Shown piece by piece: positions 1-7,766 of a DNA stretch of 64,000 nt. Position numbers and translations under genes: made by a program. Under the pieces are notes generated by a model. That model worked only from the letters and a program-made list of their open reading frames with translations, did not search any database and was not told the DNA's origin. How positions within the stretch are numbered: the stretch's first letter is position 1; the number at the start of each line of letters is the position of its first letter. The stretch comes from Limosilactobacillus mucosae DSM 13345 (GTDB taxonomy: Bacteria; Bacillota; Bacilli; Lactobacillales; Lactobacillaceae): contig NZ_AZEQ01000001.1 of assembly GCF_001436025.1 (NCBI RefSeq), forward strand, positions 1-64,000, given 5' to 3'.

Positions 1-22
1 AGTTCGAGTCTGACTGCCGGAG
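1..22 (+). tRNA. 3' end of a tRNA, probably tRNA-Asn (partial)
   Basis: The window opens inside a T arm. AG-TTCGAGT-CTGAC is followed by the acceptor strand TGCCGGA and discriminator G, with no encoded CCA. The implied 5' end TCCGGCA resembles lactobacillar tRNA-Asn, but the anticodon lies upstream of the window, so the identity is an inference. Confidence 0.6.
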
Positions 23-51
23 TCATTGAAATACTGATCGGTATTTCTTTT

Positions 52-124
52 GCCAACTTAGCTCAGCTGGTAGAGCATCTCCCTCGTAAAGAGAAGGTCG
101 TAGGTTCGACTCCTATAGTTGGCA
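52..124 (+). tRNA. tRNA-Thr (anticodon CGT)
   Basis: A full cloverleaf can be read: acceptor GCCAACT/AGTTGGC, D arm GCTC...GAGC, anticodon loop CTCGTAA (CGT, reads ACG) and T arm GTAGG-TTCGACT-CCTAT with discriminator A. The base of the anticodon stem has a C-A mismatch. No CCA is encoded. It follows the partial tRNA by about 30 nt, so the two are probably co-transcribed. Confidence 0.93.
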
Positions 125-146
125 TAATAAACATTCGTTAAATGTT

Positions 147-198
147 ACAAAGCTTGATTTATCAACGTTTTTCGTCGGTATATCAAGCTTTGTTTTTG
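147..198 (+). terminator. Rho-independent terminator of the tRNA cluster
   Basis: Twelve-bp perfect arms (147-158 and 182-193) are followed by a T run. It sits directly downstream of tRNA-Thr. Confidence 0.85.
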
Positions 199-261
199 TT
201 TGTTGCAAAAAGGCGCTGCACACGTTTTGACAAGAAAAACTCGAATCTGCTAGTTGTAACT

Positions 262-310
262 GAAAAGCTCCGTACTGGGCTGATGTCCGAGATACGGAGC
301 TTTTCATTTT
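262..310. terminator. Second strong hairpin, terminator-like
   Basis: Thirteen-bp arms (262-274 and 293-305) are followed by ATTTT. It stands between the tRNA terminator and the first pseudogene and may be a remnant of the terminator of a lost gene. No gene can be supported in 125-369. Confidence 0.65.
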
Positions 311-369
311 GGCCAGGCTTGACTCATCGCTTTTAACAGTGGCTGGACGGTGCGACGCTCGCTTTTTAG

Positions 370-654
370 ATAGGTACCAATGAAACCATTGCATCGATTG
401 GTGAAAAGTATGGCAAGTCCAATGGGCAGATTATTTTACGCTGGCTGCTGCAGCGTGGTATCGTGGTAATTCCTAAATCGGTTCACAAAGCTCGGATGCG
501 TGAAAACATTGATGTCTTTGATTTTGAGCTGAGTGAGGCCGACATGCAGCTGATGAGCAGTTTGGACAAAAATGAGAGTCAGTTTTTTGATCACCGCGAT
601 CCAGCCGCAATTGAAAGTATTTTTGGCCAAAGCATGAAAGCATTACGCGACTAA
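370..654 (+). pseudogene. Aldo/keto reductase, C-terminal remnant
   Basis: The frame encodes about 94 residues matching the C-terminal part of an aldo/keto reductase: an IAEKYGKSNGQI-like helix, then LRWLLQRGIVVIPKSVH, then ENIDVFDFELSEADM. Full family members have about 270-290 residues, including a catalytic Asp-Tyr-Lys-His set that would lie upstream. A TAG stop at 367-369 closes the frame and no start with a ribosome site exists, so roughly the first two thirds is missing. It is followed at once by a second broken oxidoreductase, which points to a decaying redox locus next to the tRNA genes. Confidence 0.85.
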
Positions 655-670
655 CCCAGTTTAAGGAGAA

Positions 671-1675
671 ATTGAGGTCCAAGAAACTGCCAAGCCAGAA
701 ATCGATGGTGAAAACCAAGCTATCATTCGTGTCGTTCGAGCAAGTGTCTGTGGTTCTGATCTGTGGTGGTACCGCGGCATTGCCAAACGAGAAGCCAATA
801 CGCTGGTTGGTCATGAGGCGATCGGGGTTGTTGAACAGGCGAGTGCAGACGTCAGCCAGATTAAAGCGGGCGACTTTGTAATCGTACCGTTTACTCATGG
901 CTGAAGACATTGCGTGGCCTGTTTGAACGGCTTTGAAGGTAACTGTCTGAATCAAAAGCCGGGATCTAACGGCGGCTATCAAGCAGAATTCATGAAATAT
1001 GAACCAGCGGACTCCGGACTGGTAAAGATTCCTGGTGCGCCAGCCGACTACACGGATGAGCAGCTGGCCTCGCTGCAGACGCTTTCTGACGTTATGGCGA
1101 CCGGCTTTCATGCAGCCAAAAATGCTGAGATCAAGCCAGGCGATATGGTTACAGTGATTGGTGATGGCGCGGTTGGCCTGTGTGGCGTAATCGGTGCCAA
1201 GCTGTTGGGCGCGGAAAAGATTATCCTGCTCAGCCACCACGAAGATCGAGCAGCTTTAGGCCGAGAATTTGGTGCTACTGACATTGTTGCCCAAAAAGGT
1301 GCCGCTGCCGTTCAGCAGGTATTGGCTCTGACTAAAGAAAATGCCGGTGTTGACGCTGTGTTGGAATGTGTTGGCGCGGCTGGGGCCATTGATCAGGCTG
1401 GCCAGATTGCACGACCGGGAGCAGTGATTGGTCGCGTCGGCGTACCGCATGCTGAACCAAAATCCAACCAGCTGTTCTGGAAAAACATCGGTCTGCGTGG
1501 CGGAATTGCCTCGGTTACCAAGCCGGATAAGGAACTGCTGCTTAAGGCAGTTTTGGATGGGAAGATTAACCCAGGTAAGGTCTTTACCAAGAGCTTTGAC
1601 CTTGATCACGCTGCTGATGCCTATGCAGCAATGGATCAGCGCCAGGCCATCAAATCGCTGCTGGTAATCGATTAG
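671..1675 (+). pseudogene. Zinc-dependent alcohol dehydrogenase, broken
   Basis: The reading frame gives a medium-chain dehydrogenase of about 334 codons: VCGSDLWWYRG (catalytic-zinc Cys), GHEAIGVVE, then the structural-zinc region, the Rossmann motif GDGAVGLCGV and the C-terminal SLLVID. It has two lesions. The start codon and about 10 N-terminal codons are absent: AAGGAG at 663-668 abuts the truncated frame at ATT. An in-frame TGA at 902-904 replaces the first Cys of the structural-zinc motif (expected HGCGHCVAC, read HG-stop-RHCVAC). A GTG at 914 could start a 253-residue fragment, but it would lack the catalytic domain. I regard the locus as non-functional. Confidence 0.85.
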
Positions 1676-1749
1676 TCGTTGGTTTGCCGTCTTGACTATG
1701 TCTTAAACATTATTGGTGGTCTTTCTTAAGCACAATTAAAATTTGATGA

Positions 1750-1755
1750 TATAAT
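1750..1755 (+). promoter_or_regulatory. -10 element upstream of the UPF0340 gene
   Basis: A perfect TATAAT lies 31 nt before the start codon. The -35 region is weak (TTAAGC at 18-nt spacing). Confidence 0.45.
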
Positions 1756-1785
1756 CACTTAAAAGACATAAGAGAGGCGAAAAAC

Positions 1786-2358
1786 ATGAGCGATGTGGAT
1801 ATTGAAGAGATTCGCTTGCTAACGAAAAAGGGACTCAGTGAGCTGCTCGAACAGGCCCATCTGGAACCGGATGATCTGTTCGTTTTGGGCTTGAGTACCA
1901 GTGAGGTTCAAGGCAAGATGATCGGCAAGCATTCCAACATTGAAATTGGCCGGACGATCGTCAAAACGATTATTGAGACTTTAAAACCGTTGGGCGTTCA
2001 TTTGGCCGTACAGGGATGCGAGCATTTAAACCGAGCGCTGGTGGTTGAAAAAGCGGTTGCCAAGGCTAAAGGACTCGAGATCGTCAGTGTCTTTCCCCAG
2101 ATCAATGCCGGTGGCGCCGGTCAGATTGCCGCCTTTGAAAACTTTACTGATCCCGTTGAGGTCGAACATGTCGTTGCCAATGCTGGCATGGATATCGGTG
2201 ATACGTTTATCGGCATGCACGTCAAATTTGTTCAAGTGCCAGTTCGCACATCAGTTAAGGAAATCGGTCAGGCCCACGTGACTTATCTGCGCACACGGCC
2301 AAAATACATTGGTGGGCCACGAGCAAAATATGAATGGGATCCTTTCAACGAAAAATAA
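1786..2358 (+). CDS. UPF0340 (YwlG/DUF436) family protein
   Basis: The 190-residue product matches the UPF0340 family found across Bacillota (TIGR01440 type). Visible family signatures are LGLSTSEVQGKMIGKHSN near the N terminus, GVHLAVQGCEHLNRAL in the middle and PQINAGGAGQIAAFE, then RTRPKYIGGPRAKYEWDP at the end. No signal peptide or membrane segment is seen, so it should be cytoplasmic. The biochemical role of the family is not established. The ATG start is supported by AGAGAGGCG about 8 nt upstream. It is monocistronic, with its own -10 box and a terminator at 2367-2411. Confidence 0.93.
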   Translation: MSDVDIEEIRLLTKKGLSELLEQAHLEPDDLFVLGLSTSEVQGKMIGKHSNIEIGRTIVKTIIETLKPLGVHLAVQGCEHLNRALVVEKAVAKAKGLEIVSVFPQINAGGAGQIAAFENFTDPVEVEHVVANAGMDIGDTFIGMHVKFVQVPVRTSVKEIGQAHVTYLRTRPKYIGGPRAKYEWDPFNEK

Positions 2359-2366
2359 AACAAGAC

Positions 2367-2411
2367 AAGTGTTTAAAATTGTGCATGTGCATGATTTTAA
2401 GCACTTTTTTT
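2367..2411 (+). terminator. Rho-independent terminator
   Basis: Arms at 2367-2379 and 2394-2406 (one G-T pair) are followed by a run of seven T. Confidence 0.85.
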
Positions 2412-2433
2412 AGTTAAAATCTCAACAGATAAT

Positions 2434-2447
2434 TGTTATCGCTTACA
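2434..2447. promoter_or_regulatory. Candidate cre (CcpA site) far upstream of dtpT
   Basis: TGTTATCGCTTACA matches the cre consensus TGWAANCGNTNWCA at 13 of 14 positions. It lies about 150 bp upstream of the -35 box of the peptide-transporter promoter, farther than typical repression sites. The rest of 2412-2599 is AT-rich with no coding frame seen. Confidence 0.4.
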
Positions 2448-2599
2448 ATTGTCTTTAATGATAATTTTATTAACTAACAGTATAGATTAGCATTCAATTT
2501 TAAAATTTTGTGAACATTTATTACTTTTTAAGATGGTGCGCAAACGATTCCAAAATGCCTTGATATCACGATTTACCTCTTGGAATACCGGCACTTAGT

Positions 2600-2629
2600 T
2601 TGACGGAATGAAGATAAACAGTATATAAT
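2600..2629 (+). promoter_or_regulatory. Promoter of dtpT, with a cre-like site at the start point
   Basis: TTGACG (2600-2605) and TATAAT (2624-2629) are separated by 18 bp. A second, weaker cre-like sequence (AGTAAACGTTATTT, 2630-2643, 11 of 14) overlaps the predicted start point. The leader then holds a 7-bp hairpin (AAGGAAA/TTTCCTT, about 2645-2665) of unknown role. Confidence 0.7.
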
Positions 2630-2735
2630 AGTAAACGTTATTTTAAGGAAATTGTTACTTTCCTTTAATCTTTTGACTTTTTCAATAATTTGACTGAGCT
2701 TTTATTAGATTCAATCAAAATTTGGAGGAAATGGA

Positions 2736-4235
2736 ATGGATAAGCAAAAACAATTAGACACGTCCTTCTTCGGGCAGCCAAGAGGACTGGCTACGCTGTT
2801 CTTCACTGAAATGTGGGAACGGTTCAGTTACTACGGGATGCGTGCCATCCTGCTGTTCTACATGTACTACGCCGTCAGCAAAGGCGGTTTGGGCATGGAC
2901 CAGGCAACGGCTGCTTCGATCATGTCAATCTATGGTTCGCTGGTATATCTTTCTGGGGTGATCGGCGGCTGGCTTTCTGACCGACTTTGGGGGCCAAGAA
3001 AGACCGTCTTTATTGGTGGGGTTTTGATCATGTTTGGTCATATTGCTCTGTCATTGCCTGCTGGGACGACGGCACTTTATGCTTCAATTATTTTGATCGT
3101 TATCGGGACTGGGCTTTTGAAGCCAAACGTTTCTGAAATGGTCGGTGGCCTGTACAGTGAAGAAGACCGGCGCCGGGATGCCGGGTTCTCAATGTTCGTC
3201 TTCGGGATCAACTTTGGGGCAGCCATTTCACCAATCGCAGTTCCTTGGGCTGCCAACGGTTTTGGCCTGCACCTGTTTGGCAACGAAATGAACTTCCATG
3301 CTGGTTTCTCACTGGCTGCGATCGGGATGTTCTTTGGCTTGCTGCAATACTACATTGATGGTAAGAAGTATCTGTCAAAAGACAGCCTCTACCCAGATGA
3401 CCCAATCGACAAAGAAGATCTTAAGCCAATCATCAACTGGACGATCGTTGCCGTAGTTGTCTTGGCAATCATCCTCGGTCTGATGGGAGCCATGGGTCAG
3501 TTAAACATCAACAGCATCATCAATTTGATTACGGTTATTGCGATTGCTTTGCCAATCATCTACTTTATCATGATGCTCAACTCCAAGAAGGTTACCAAGG
3601 TCGAAAAATCACGGGTTGTAGCCTACATTCCGCTGTTTATCGCTGCGGCAATCTTCTGGGCAATTGAAGAATCTGGTTCGGTTGTGCTGGCACTGTTTGC
3701 TGCTCAACGGACGGTTCTGCACATTGGGGGCTGGCACTTTGCTGCTGCCAACTTCCAGACGCTGAACCCGCTGTTTATCATGATTCTGACGCCATTCTTC
3801 GTTCACCTGTGGAGTCACTGGAAGAACCAGCCAAGTGCTCCTGGCAAGTTTGCTGCCGGTCTGGTTATCGTTGGTCTTTCATTTGTCTGGATGGCACTGC
3901 CTGGCTTGATTCACGGTACGACTTCTGGGCGGGTCAGTCCATTCTGGCTGGTCGGCTCATGGTTTATCTGTGAAATCGCCGAAATGCTGATCTCGCCAAT
4001 TGGTCTGTCAATCACGACTAAGCTGGCACCAGTTGCGTTCCGTTCACAAATGATGAGTATGTGGTTCTTGGCCGATTCTGCCGGTCAAGCCGTCAATGCG
4101 CAAATTGTTAAGTTCTACACGCCAGGTACGGAAATTCAATACTTCCTGATCGTTGGTGGTGTAGCGATCGTCTTTGGGATCGTGCTTTGCTTCTTTGTTA
4201 AGCGAATTCACGGCTTGATGGAAGGCGTTGACTAA
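2736..4235 (+). CDS. dtpT: Proton-coupled di-/tripeptide transporter (POT/PTR family)
   Basis: The 499-residue polytopic membrane protein is a proton/peptide symporter of the POT branch of the major facilitator superfamily. It carries the signature ExxERFxYYG (residues 25-34, [10 protein letters not shown]) in the first membrane helix, where these residues couple protons to transport. Also visible are [14 protein letters not shown] (cytoplasmic loop), [17 protein letters not shown] and [13 protein letters not shown]. Length fits the family (about 450-500). GGAGG 8 nt before the ATG fixes the start. It would feed the cytoplasmic peptidases of an amino-acid auxotroph, including PepC encoded later in this window. 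Confidence 0.95.
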   Translation: MDKQKQLDTSFFGQPRGLATLFFTEMWERFSYYGMRAILLFYMYYAVSKGGLGMDQATAASIMSIYGSLVYLSGVIGGWLSDRLWGPRKTVFIGGVLIMFGHIALSLPAGTTALYASIILIVIGTGLLKPNVSEMVGGLYSEEDRRRDAGFSMFVFGINFGAAISPIAVPWAANGFGLHLFGNEMNFHAGFSLAAIGMFFGLLQYYIDGKKYLSKDSLYPDDPIDKEDLKPIINWTIVAVVVLAIILGLMGAMGQLNINSIINLITVIAIALPIIYFIMMLNSKKVTKVEKSRVVAYIPLFIAAAIFWAIEESGSVVLALFAAQRTVLHIGGWHFAAANFQTLNPLFIMILTPFFVHLWSHWKNQPSAPGKFAAGLVIVGLSFVWMALPGLIHGTTSGRVSPFWLVGSWFICEIAEMLISPIGLSITTKLAPVAFRSQMMSMWFLADSAGQAVNAQIVKFYTPGTEIQYFLIVGGVAIVFGIVLCFFVKRIHGLMEGVD

Positions 4236-4246
4236 TAAAATCAATT

Positions 4247-4278
4247 AACGTTCGTGATTTATTTCGCGGACGTTTTTT
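4247..4278 (+). terminator. Rho-independent terminator after dtpT
   Basis: AACGTTCGTG/CGCGGACGTT (with G-T pairs) is followed by TTTTTT. Confidence 0.8.
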
Positions 4279-4324
4279 AATTCATCGGGATTATGTTATC
4301 CTTACTTTCAAGGGGGGATTGAGA

Positions 4325-5173
4325 ATGATTAAGCTGGCAGTCAGCAGCGATAATCACCTGGATGTCAACCGAATCATGTCAACGCGAGCCTTGCACATTC
4401 AAGCAAGTTGGCTGTTAAGGCATGATATCGACTACTATCTATATGCCGGTGATCTTTACAATAATTTTGGACGAACGCGGCGCTATTTTGCTGCTTTACA
4501 GCGCTTGGTTGGCGAACGAGTTCAGATCTATTATGTCCTGGGAAATCATGATATGCTGTCGCACGCGTCATACCAAGACGTTGAGCACCTGGCGGATCCA
4601 ATGTACCTGCACAATCAATATGTTGATCTGCCGGGGACGGACTGGCGCTTAATCGGTAATAACGGCTGGTATGACTATTCATTTTCTGACTACGCTCAGC
4701 AGCCGCAGCGAGTAGCCCAATGGAAAAAGGTCTACTGGGTTGATGCCGCCATCAAACAGCCCATGTCTGACCCGCAAAGAATGGGACTGGTGCTGAATCA
4801 GGTTGAACAGCAGCTGACAATGGCTCAGGCGGCGGGCAAAAAAGTGATTTTTTTAACTCACTTCGCACCAAGAAAGGCTTTGCTGAGTCCCAAACCGTCA
4901 TTTGTCCAAAGTCAAAGACAGTTGAAAACCTACCAGATGATCAATGCAATGATGGGTAGTGAGCGTTTAGGCAGACTGCTGGAAAAGGCCCCACACGTAA
5001 AATACGTCTTTTATGGTCATCTGCATGGTATTCATGATCCACTAAAAGCGGCCCATCTGGTTTATCTTAATCAAGCAGTTGGCGTCAAGAAAGCTAAACG
5101 AACTGAGTGGCAGTATAATAAGTTTGCGGAGCAATGGGAACATCGTTTGAAAATAATCGAGCTAAATAATTAA
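4325..5173 (+). CDS. Calcineurin-like metallophosphoesterase
   Basis: The 282-residue protein has the ordered metal-binding motifs of the metallophosphoesterase superfamily: SSDNHLD (residues 7-13), YAGDLYNN, LGNHDM, LTHFAP and GHLHG. It resembles the lactobacillar TIGR03729-type putative phosphoesterases; the substrate is unknown. No signal peptide is seen. I chose ATG 4325, 7 nt after AGGGGGG at 4311-4317. The upstream in-frame TTG at 4319 is too close to that site. It is monocistronic between the dtpT terminator and the tRNA promoter. Its ribosome site contains GGGGGA, complementary to the C-rich loops of the sRNA candidate at about 30.3 kb. Confidence 0.88.
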   Translation: MIKLAVSSDNHLDVNRIMSTRALHIQASWLLRHDIDYYLYAGDLYNNFGRTRRYFAALQRLVGERVQIYYVLGNHDMLSHASYQDVEHLADPMYLHNQYVDLPGTDWRLIGNNGWYDYSFSDYAQQPQRVAQWKKVYWVDAAIKQPMSDPQRMGLVLNQVEQQLTMAQAAGKKVIFLTHFAPRKALLSPKPSFVQSQRQLKTYQMINAMMGSERLGRLLEKAPHVKYVFYGHLHGIHDPLKAAHLVYLNQAVGVKKAKRTEWQYNKFAEQWEHRLKIIELNN

Positions 5174-5182
5174 AAAAAGGGC

Positions 5183-5211
5183 TTGCTTTTATTGGCTAAA
5201 TTAGTTATTAT
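5183..5211 (+). promoter_or_regulatory. Promoter of the tRNA-Tyr/tRNA-Gln pair
   Basis: TTGCTT (5183-5188) and TATTAT (5206-5211) are separated by 17 bp, about 50 nt before tRNA-Tyr. Confidence 0.65.
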
Positions 5212-5261
5212 ATTTATTGTTGATTGTTACTGATTGTTTTCAATAACAGTTAAGCTCTTAT

Positions 5262-5342
5262 GGAGGAGTAGCGAAGTGGCTAAACGCGACGGTCTGTAAA
5301 ACCGTTCCTTCGGGTTCGGCGGTTCGAATCCACCCTCCTCCA
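5262..5342 (+). tRNA. tRNA-Tyr (anticodon GTA)
   Basis: Class II tRNA with acceptor GGAGGAG/CTCCTCC, anticodon loop CTGTAAA, a long variable arm (TTCCTTCGGG region) and T loop TTCGAAT. No CCA is encoded. Confidence 0.95.
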
Positions 5343-5349
5343 TTATTAT

Positions 5350-5421
5350 TGGGCTATAGCCAAGTGGTAAGGCAACGGTTTTTGGTACCGTCATGCGCTG
5401 GTTCGAACCCAGCTAGCCCAA
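5350..5421 (+). tRNA. tRNA-Gln (anticodon TTG)
   Basis: Acceptor TGGGCTA/TAGCCCA, D arm GCC...GGC, anticodon arm ACGGT-TTTTGGT-ACCGT and T loop TTCGAAC. It lies 7 nt after tRNA-Tyr. Confidence 0.95.
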
Positions 5422-5428
5422 CTGATGA

Positions 5429-5454
5429 AGCATCGCGCTGGCGGTGCTTTTTTT
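5429..5454 (+). terminator. Terminator of the tRNA pair
   Basis: AGCATCGC/GCGGTGCT hairpin with a run of seven T. The T run ends about 35 nt before the next gene, so that gene is read from another promoter or by read-through. Confidence 0.85.
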
Positions 5455-5488
5455 GTACGCTTTTTTATTTTTTGAAAAGAGGGTTAAG

Positions 5489-6133
5489 ATGCCAAAACAA
5501 GGACAGTTTGCCAAATCGGTTCGCCAAAAAAAACTGAATGATTTTAAGGTTAAGCGTCATGATCAAGGAGCCGTGATTGATGAAACGCAGCTGACGGATT
5601 TTTTAACGGTTCGTTTTGCCTTGACGATTAAAAAGAAACTGCCAAGCGTTCAGCGTGAGTCGGCACAGCGATTGTTGCAAGAGATTGCACCGCGTTTGCG
5701 GAATCGGGATGGTCGGTTGGCTGATCTGATGGCTGAATTGATTGTCGAGCTTAATGCCAAGACGCCATGGCAGTTTTTCTGGCAGATCAGCGATTTTTGG
5801 CCAGTGCTGCAAAAATTTCTGCAAAAAGAGGTCCCAGCCGTTCCGCTCAGTCAGCGTATCTTGATCAGGCAGTTGCTGAGTCAGACTGAGCTGGAACGCA
5901 TGTTAGGACAGGCGCTGACTCAAAAAACGGCGGCTGCAATGCTGTTGGGACAGGGCCAGGCTGAGGCAGCTAAGATTAATCAGCTGAGTGGGCTGCTGAT
6001 GGCCGATTTGTACCAGGAAACGCATCTGAACTGGCAAAAGGTTCGCCAATTGCTGGCGCCGTTTGCTTTTTCGATTGATGAAGAACTCGATGAAACAACC
6101 AGACAGTGGCTGCGAGATTTGACAGCATTGTGA
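5489..6133 (+). CDS. Uncharacterised lactobacillar protein
   Basis: I do not recognise this family. The 214-residue product is predicted soluble. Its N terminus is Lys-rich (MPKQGQFAKSVRQKKLNDFK), and a helical Gln/Leu-rich body follows with no membrane span or signal peptide. A repeated Trp pattern (WQFFWQISDFWPVLQKFL, about residues 92-109) is the most distinctive segment. The ATG start follows AAAAGAGGG by 5 nt; an upstream in-frame GTG at 5444 lies inside the tRNA terminator and is rejected. The following MFS gene has its own ribosome site and an intervening terminator hairpin. Confidence 0.75.
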   Translation: MPKQGQFAKSVRQKKLNDFKVKRHDQGAVIDETQLTDFLTVRFALTIKKKLPSVQRESAQRLLQEIAPRLRNRDGRLADLMAELIVELNAKTPWQFFWQISDFWPVLQKFLQKEVPAVPLSQRILIRQLLSQTELERMLGQALTQKTAAAMLLGQGQAEAAKINQLSGLLMADLYQETHLNWQKVRQLLAPFAFSIDEELDETTRQWLRDLTAL

Positions 6134-6166
6134 AAATAAAAACGTGCATTCTGGCTTAATTTGATT

Positions 6167-6172
6167 TATAAT
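6167..6172 (+). promoter_or_regulatory. -10 element upstream of the MFS gene
   Basis: Perfect TATAAT with no good -35. It lies upstream of the hairpin at 6199-6234, so transcripts from it would have to pass an intrinsic terminator before the MFS gene. Confidence 0.35.
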
Positions 6173-6198
6173 AATACTAACTTTAAGTAAGTTAATAG

Positions 6199-6234
6199 AG
6201 GGCTGTGGCGGAGCTGATTGCCATAGCCCTTTTT
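6199..6234 (+). terminator. Intrinsic terminator between the uncharacterised gene and the MFS gene
   Basis: Eleven-bp arms AGGGCTGTGGC/GCCATAGCCCT (one G-T) are followed by TTTTT. It may end transcription of the upstream gene or attenuate the MFS gene. Confidence 0.8.
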
Positions 6235-6265
6235 GCGTGCTTTTTAAGTTTTAGGAGGAATTTTT

Positions 6266-7660
6266 TTGCACGGCAGGCATCCATACTGGGCCATTTTTTC
6301 AGTGGCCTTAATGACTTTTATTGGTGTTTTGAACGAGACCTCGATGAACGTTACTTATCCGGTCTTAGCCAAGGAATTTGGCGTCTCGCTTGATGTCGTT
6401 CAGTGGATTACCGGCGGCTATCTGCTGATGGTGACGATCGTAATGGGAACTACGGCTTATTGCTTAAGGCAGTGGGCAGCGCGCTGGCTGCATCTGGCGG
6501 CAGTTTCGGCATTTGTGATTGGTGATCTGATCTGCGCGTTGGCCGTCAATTTTCCAATGCTTTTAGCTGGGCGGTTGATTCAGGCAATTGCGACGGGCTT
6601 TTCAACGCCCATGATGTTCTTTTTGATTTTTACTCAGATCCCGCGTGAGCGCTTAGGTGTAATGAATGGCGTAGCGGGAATGGTGATTTCGTTGGCGCCG
6701 GCTTTGGGTCCGACATATGGCGGCGCCGTGCTGGCAGCTGGATCTTGGCGCGTTATTTTCTGGCTGATTCTGCCGCTGGCACTGTTAAGTCTGATTGCTG
6801 GTCAATTGACGATTCGCAACCAGCCGTTTGGTAATTCACAGCCGTTCAGTTTTTGGGCTCTGTTTTTGCTGGCCGGCAGTCTGTTTAGCATCGTCACTGG
6901 CGTTGCTAGGTTTGGCAAATCAGGCTGGACGAGTTCATGCTGGCTGCTCTTATTGCTGGGCTTGATTCTATTTGGCGGTTTTGTTTGGCTAAATCAGCAT
7001 GGTAAAACACGTTTGTTTGATCTGGGCGTCTTTGCGCAATCGTCTGTGCGCCTTTCGGAATGGACCTATTTCAGTCTGCAGTTCATCAACATCGGTGCAT
7101 CATTGGCACTGCCGATCTATTGTGAGTATGTTTTGCATGCCTCATCACTGACTGCTGGAATGGTTCTATTGCCAGGATCGCTTTTAGGGGCGGTGATGGC
7201 ACCGTTGTCCGGCTTTTTGGCAGATCGTTATGGCTATGGTCTGCCGACTCGTCTGGGCAGCGTTTTGATCGTTTTAGGAACGACTGGACTGCTGGTCTTC
7301 CAGTCTCAGCTGACGCCACTATCCGTAATAGTACTTTTCATCGCAATGCGGCTGGGCTTTAACGCGGCCTTTTCTAATACGATTGCCAATGCCTCGACCT
7401 TGGTGGCAAAGGAAAAATCAACCGACGTTAATTCAATCTTTAATATGACGCAGCAGTTTGCTGGTTCATTAGGCGTTGGCATCATGACTGCCCTGATTGC
7501 GCTCAGTCAAAACCAAGGGCAAGGATCAATGGCGCTGAGAACGTTTAAAGGCAGCCGCCTGGATTTTTGGCTGCTGGTGATCTTGGCATTCAGCGTCTTG
7601 GTCGCGGTCTGGCTTAATTTTTCCCGCCAGCAGCAATTGAAGAATACGGCTGCTAAATGA
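6266..7660 (+). CDS. MFS multidrug exporter, DHA2 (14-helix) type
   Basis: This 464-residue polytopic protein resembles EmrB/QacA-type drug:proton antiporters. Visible features are an acidic residue in helix 1 (GVLNETSMNVTYPVL), WITGGYLLM, the GRLIQAIATGFSTPMMF motif and the antiporter motif C region GVAGMVISLAPALGPTYGG. Length and hydrophobic pattern fit 12-14 helices. The start is TTG 6266, 8 nt after AGGAGGA. The substrate cannot be read from sequence. A terminator hairpin lies in the leader, so regulated expression is possible. Confidence 0.85.
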   Translation: MHGRHPYWAIFSVALMTFIGVLNETSMNVTYPVLAKEFGVSLDVVQWITGGYLLMVTIVMGTTAYCLRQWAARWLHLAAVSAFVIGDLICALAVNFPMLLAGRLIQAIATGFSTPMMFFLIFTQIPRERLGVMNGVAGMVISLAPALGPTYGGAVLAAGSWRVIFWLILPLALLSLIAGQLTIRNQPFGNSQPFSFWALFLLAGSLFSIVTGVARFGKSGWTSSCWLLLLLGLILFGGFVWLNQHGKTRLFDLGVFAQSSVRLSEWTYFSLQFINIGASLALPIYCEYVLHASSLTAGMVLLPGSLLGAVMAPLSGFLADRYGYGLPTRLGSVLIVLGTTGLLVFQSQLTPLSVIVLFIAMRLGFNAAFSNTIANASTLVAKEKSTDVNSIFNMTQQFAGSLGVGIMTALIALSQNQGQGSMALRTFKGSRLDFWLLVILAFSVLVAVWLNFSRQQQLKNTAAK

Positions 7661-7766
7661 TGCGTCAATAAAATAATCAAGCCGTTCGCTTGATGATCAT
7701 CAAAATGATATAATTTTATTTGATACTTAAATCGGCAAAAGCTTGCCAGAAAGAAGAAAAATTGCC

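Noticed and set aside
902-904. In-frame TGA as a selenocysteine codon replacing a zinc-ligand Cys
   Set aside because: The position is attractive, but the gene also lacks its start, no SECIS-like hairpin follows, the next residue is altered too (Gly to Arg), and lactobacilli generally lack selenocysteine machinery.
473-1240. A 255-codon open frame on the minus strand opposite the two pseudogenes
   Set aside because: It is a shadow of the high-GC3 dehydrogenase and reductase frames; it has no ribosome site and no recognisable protein features, and it crosses the boundary of two different pseudogenes.
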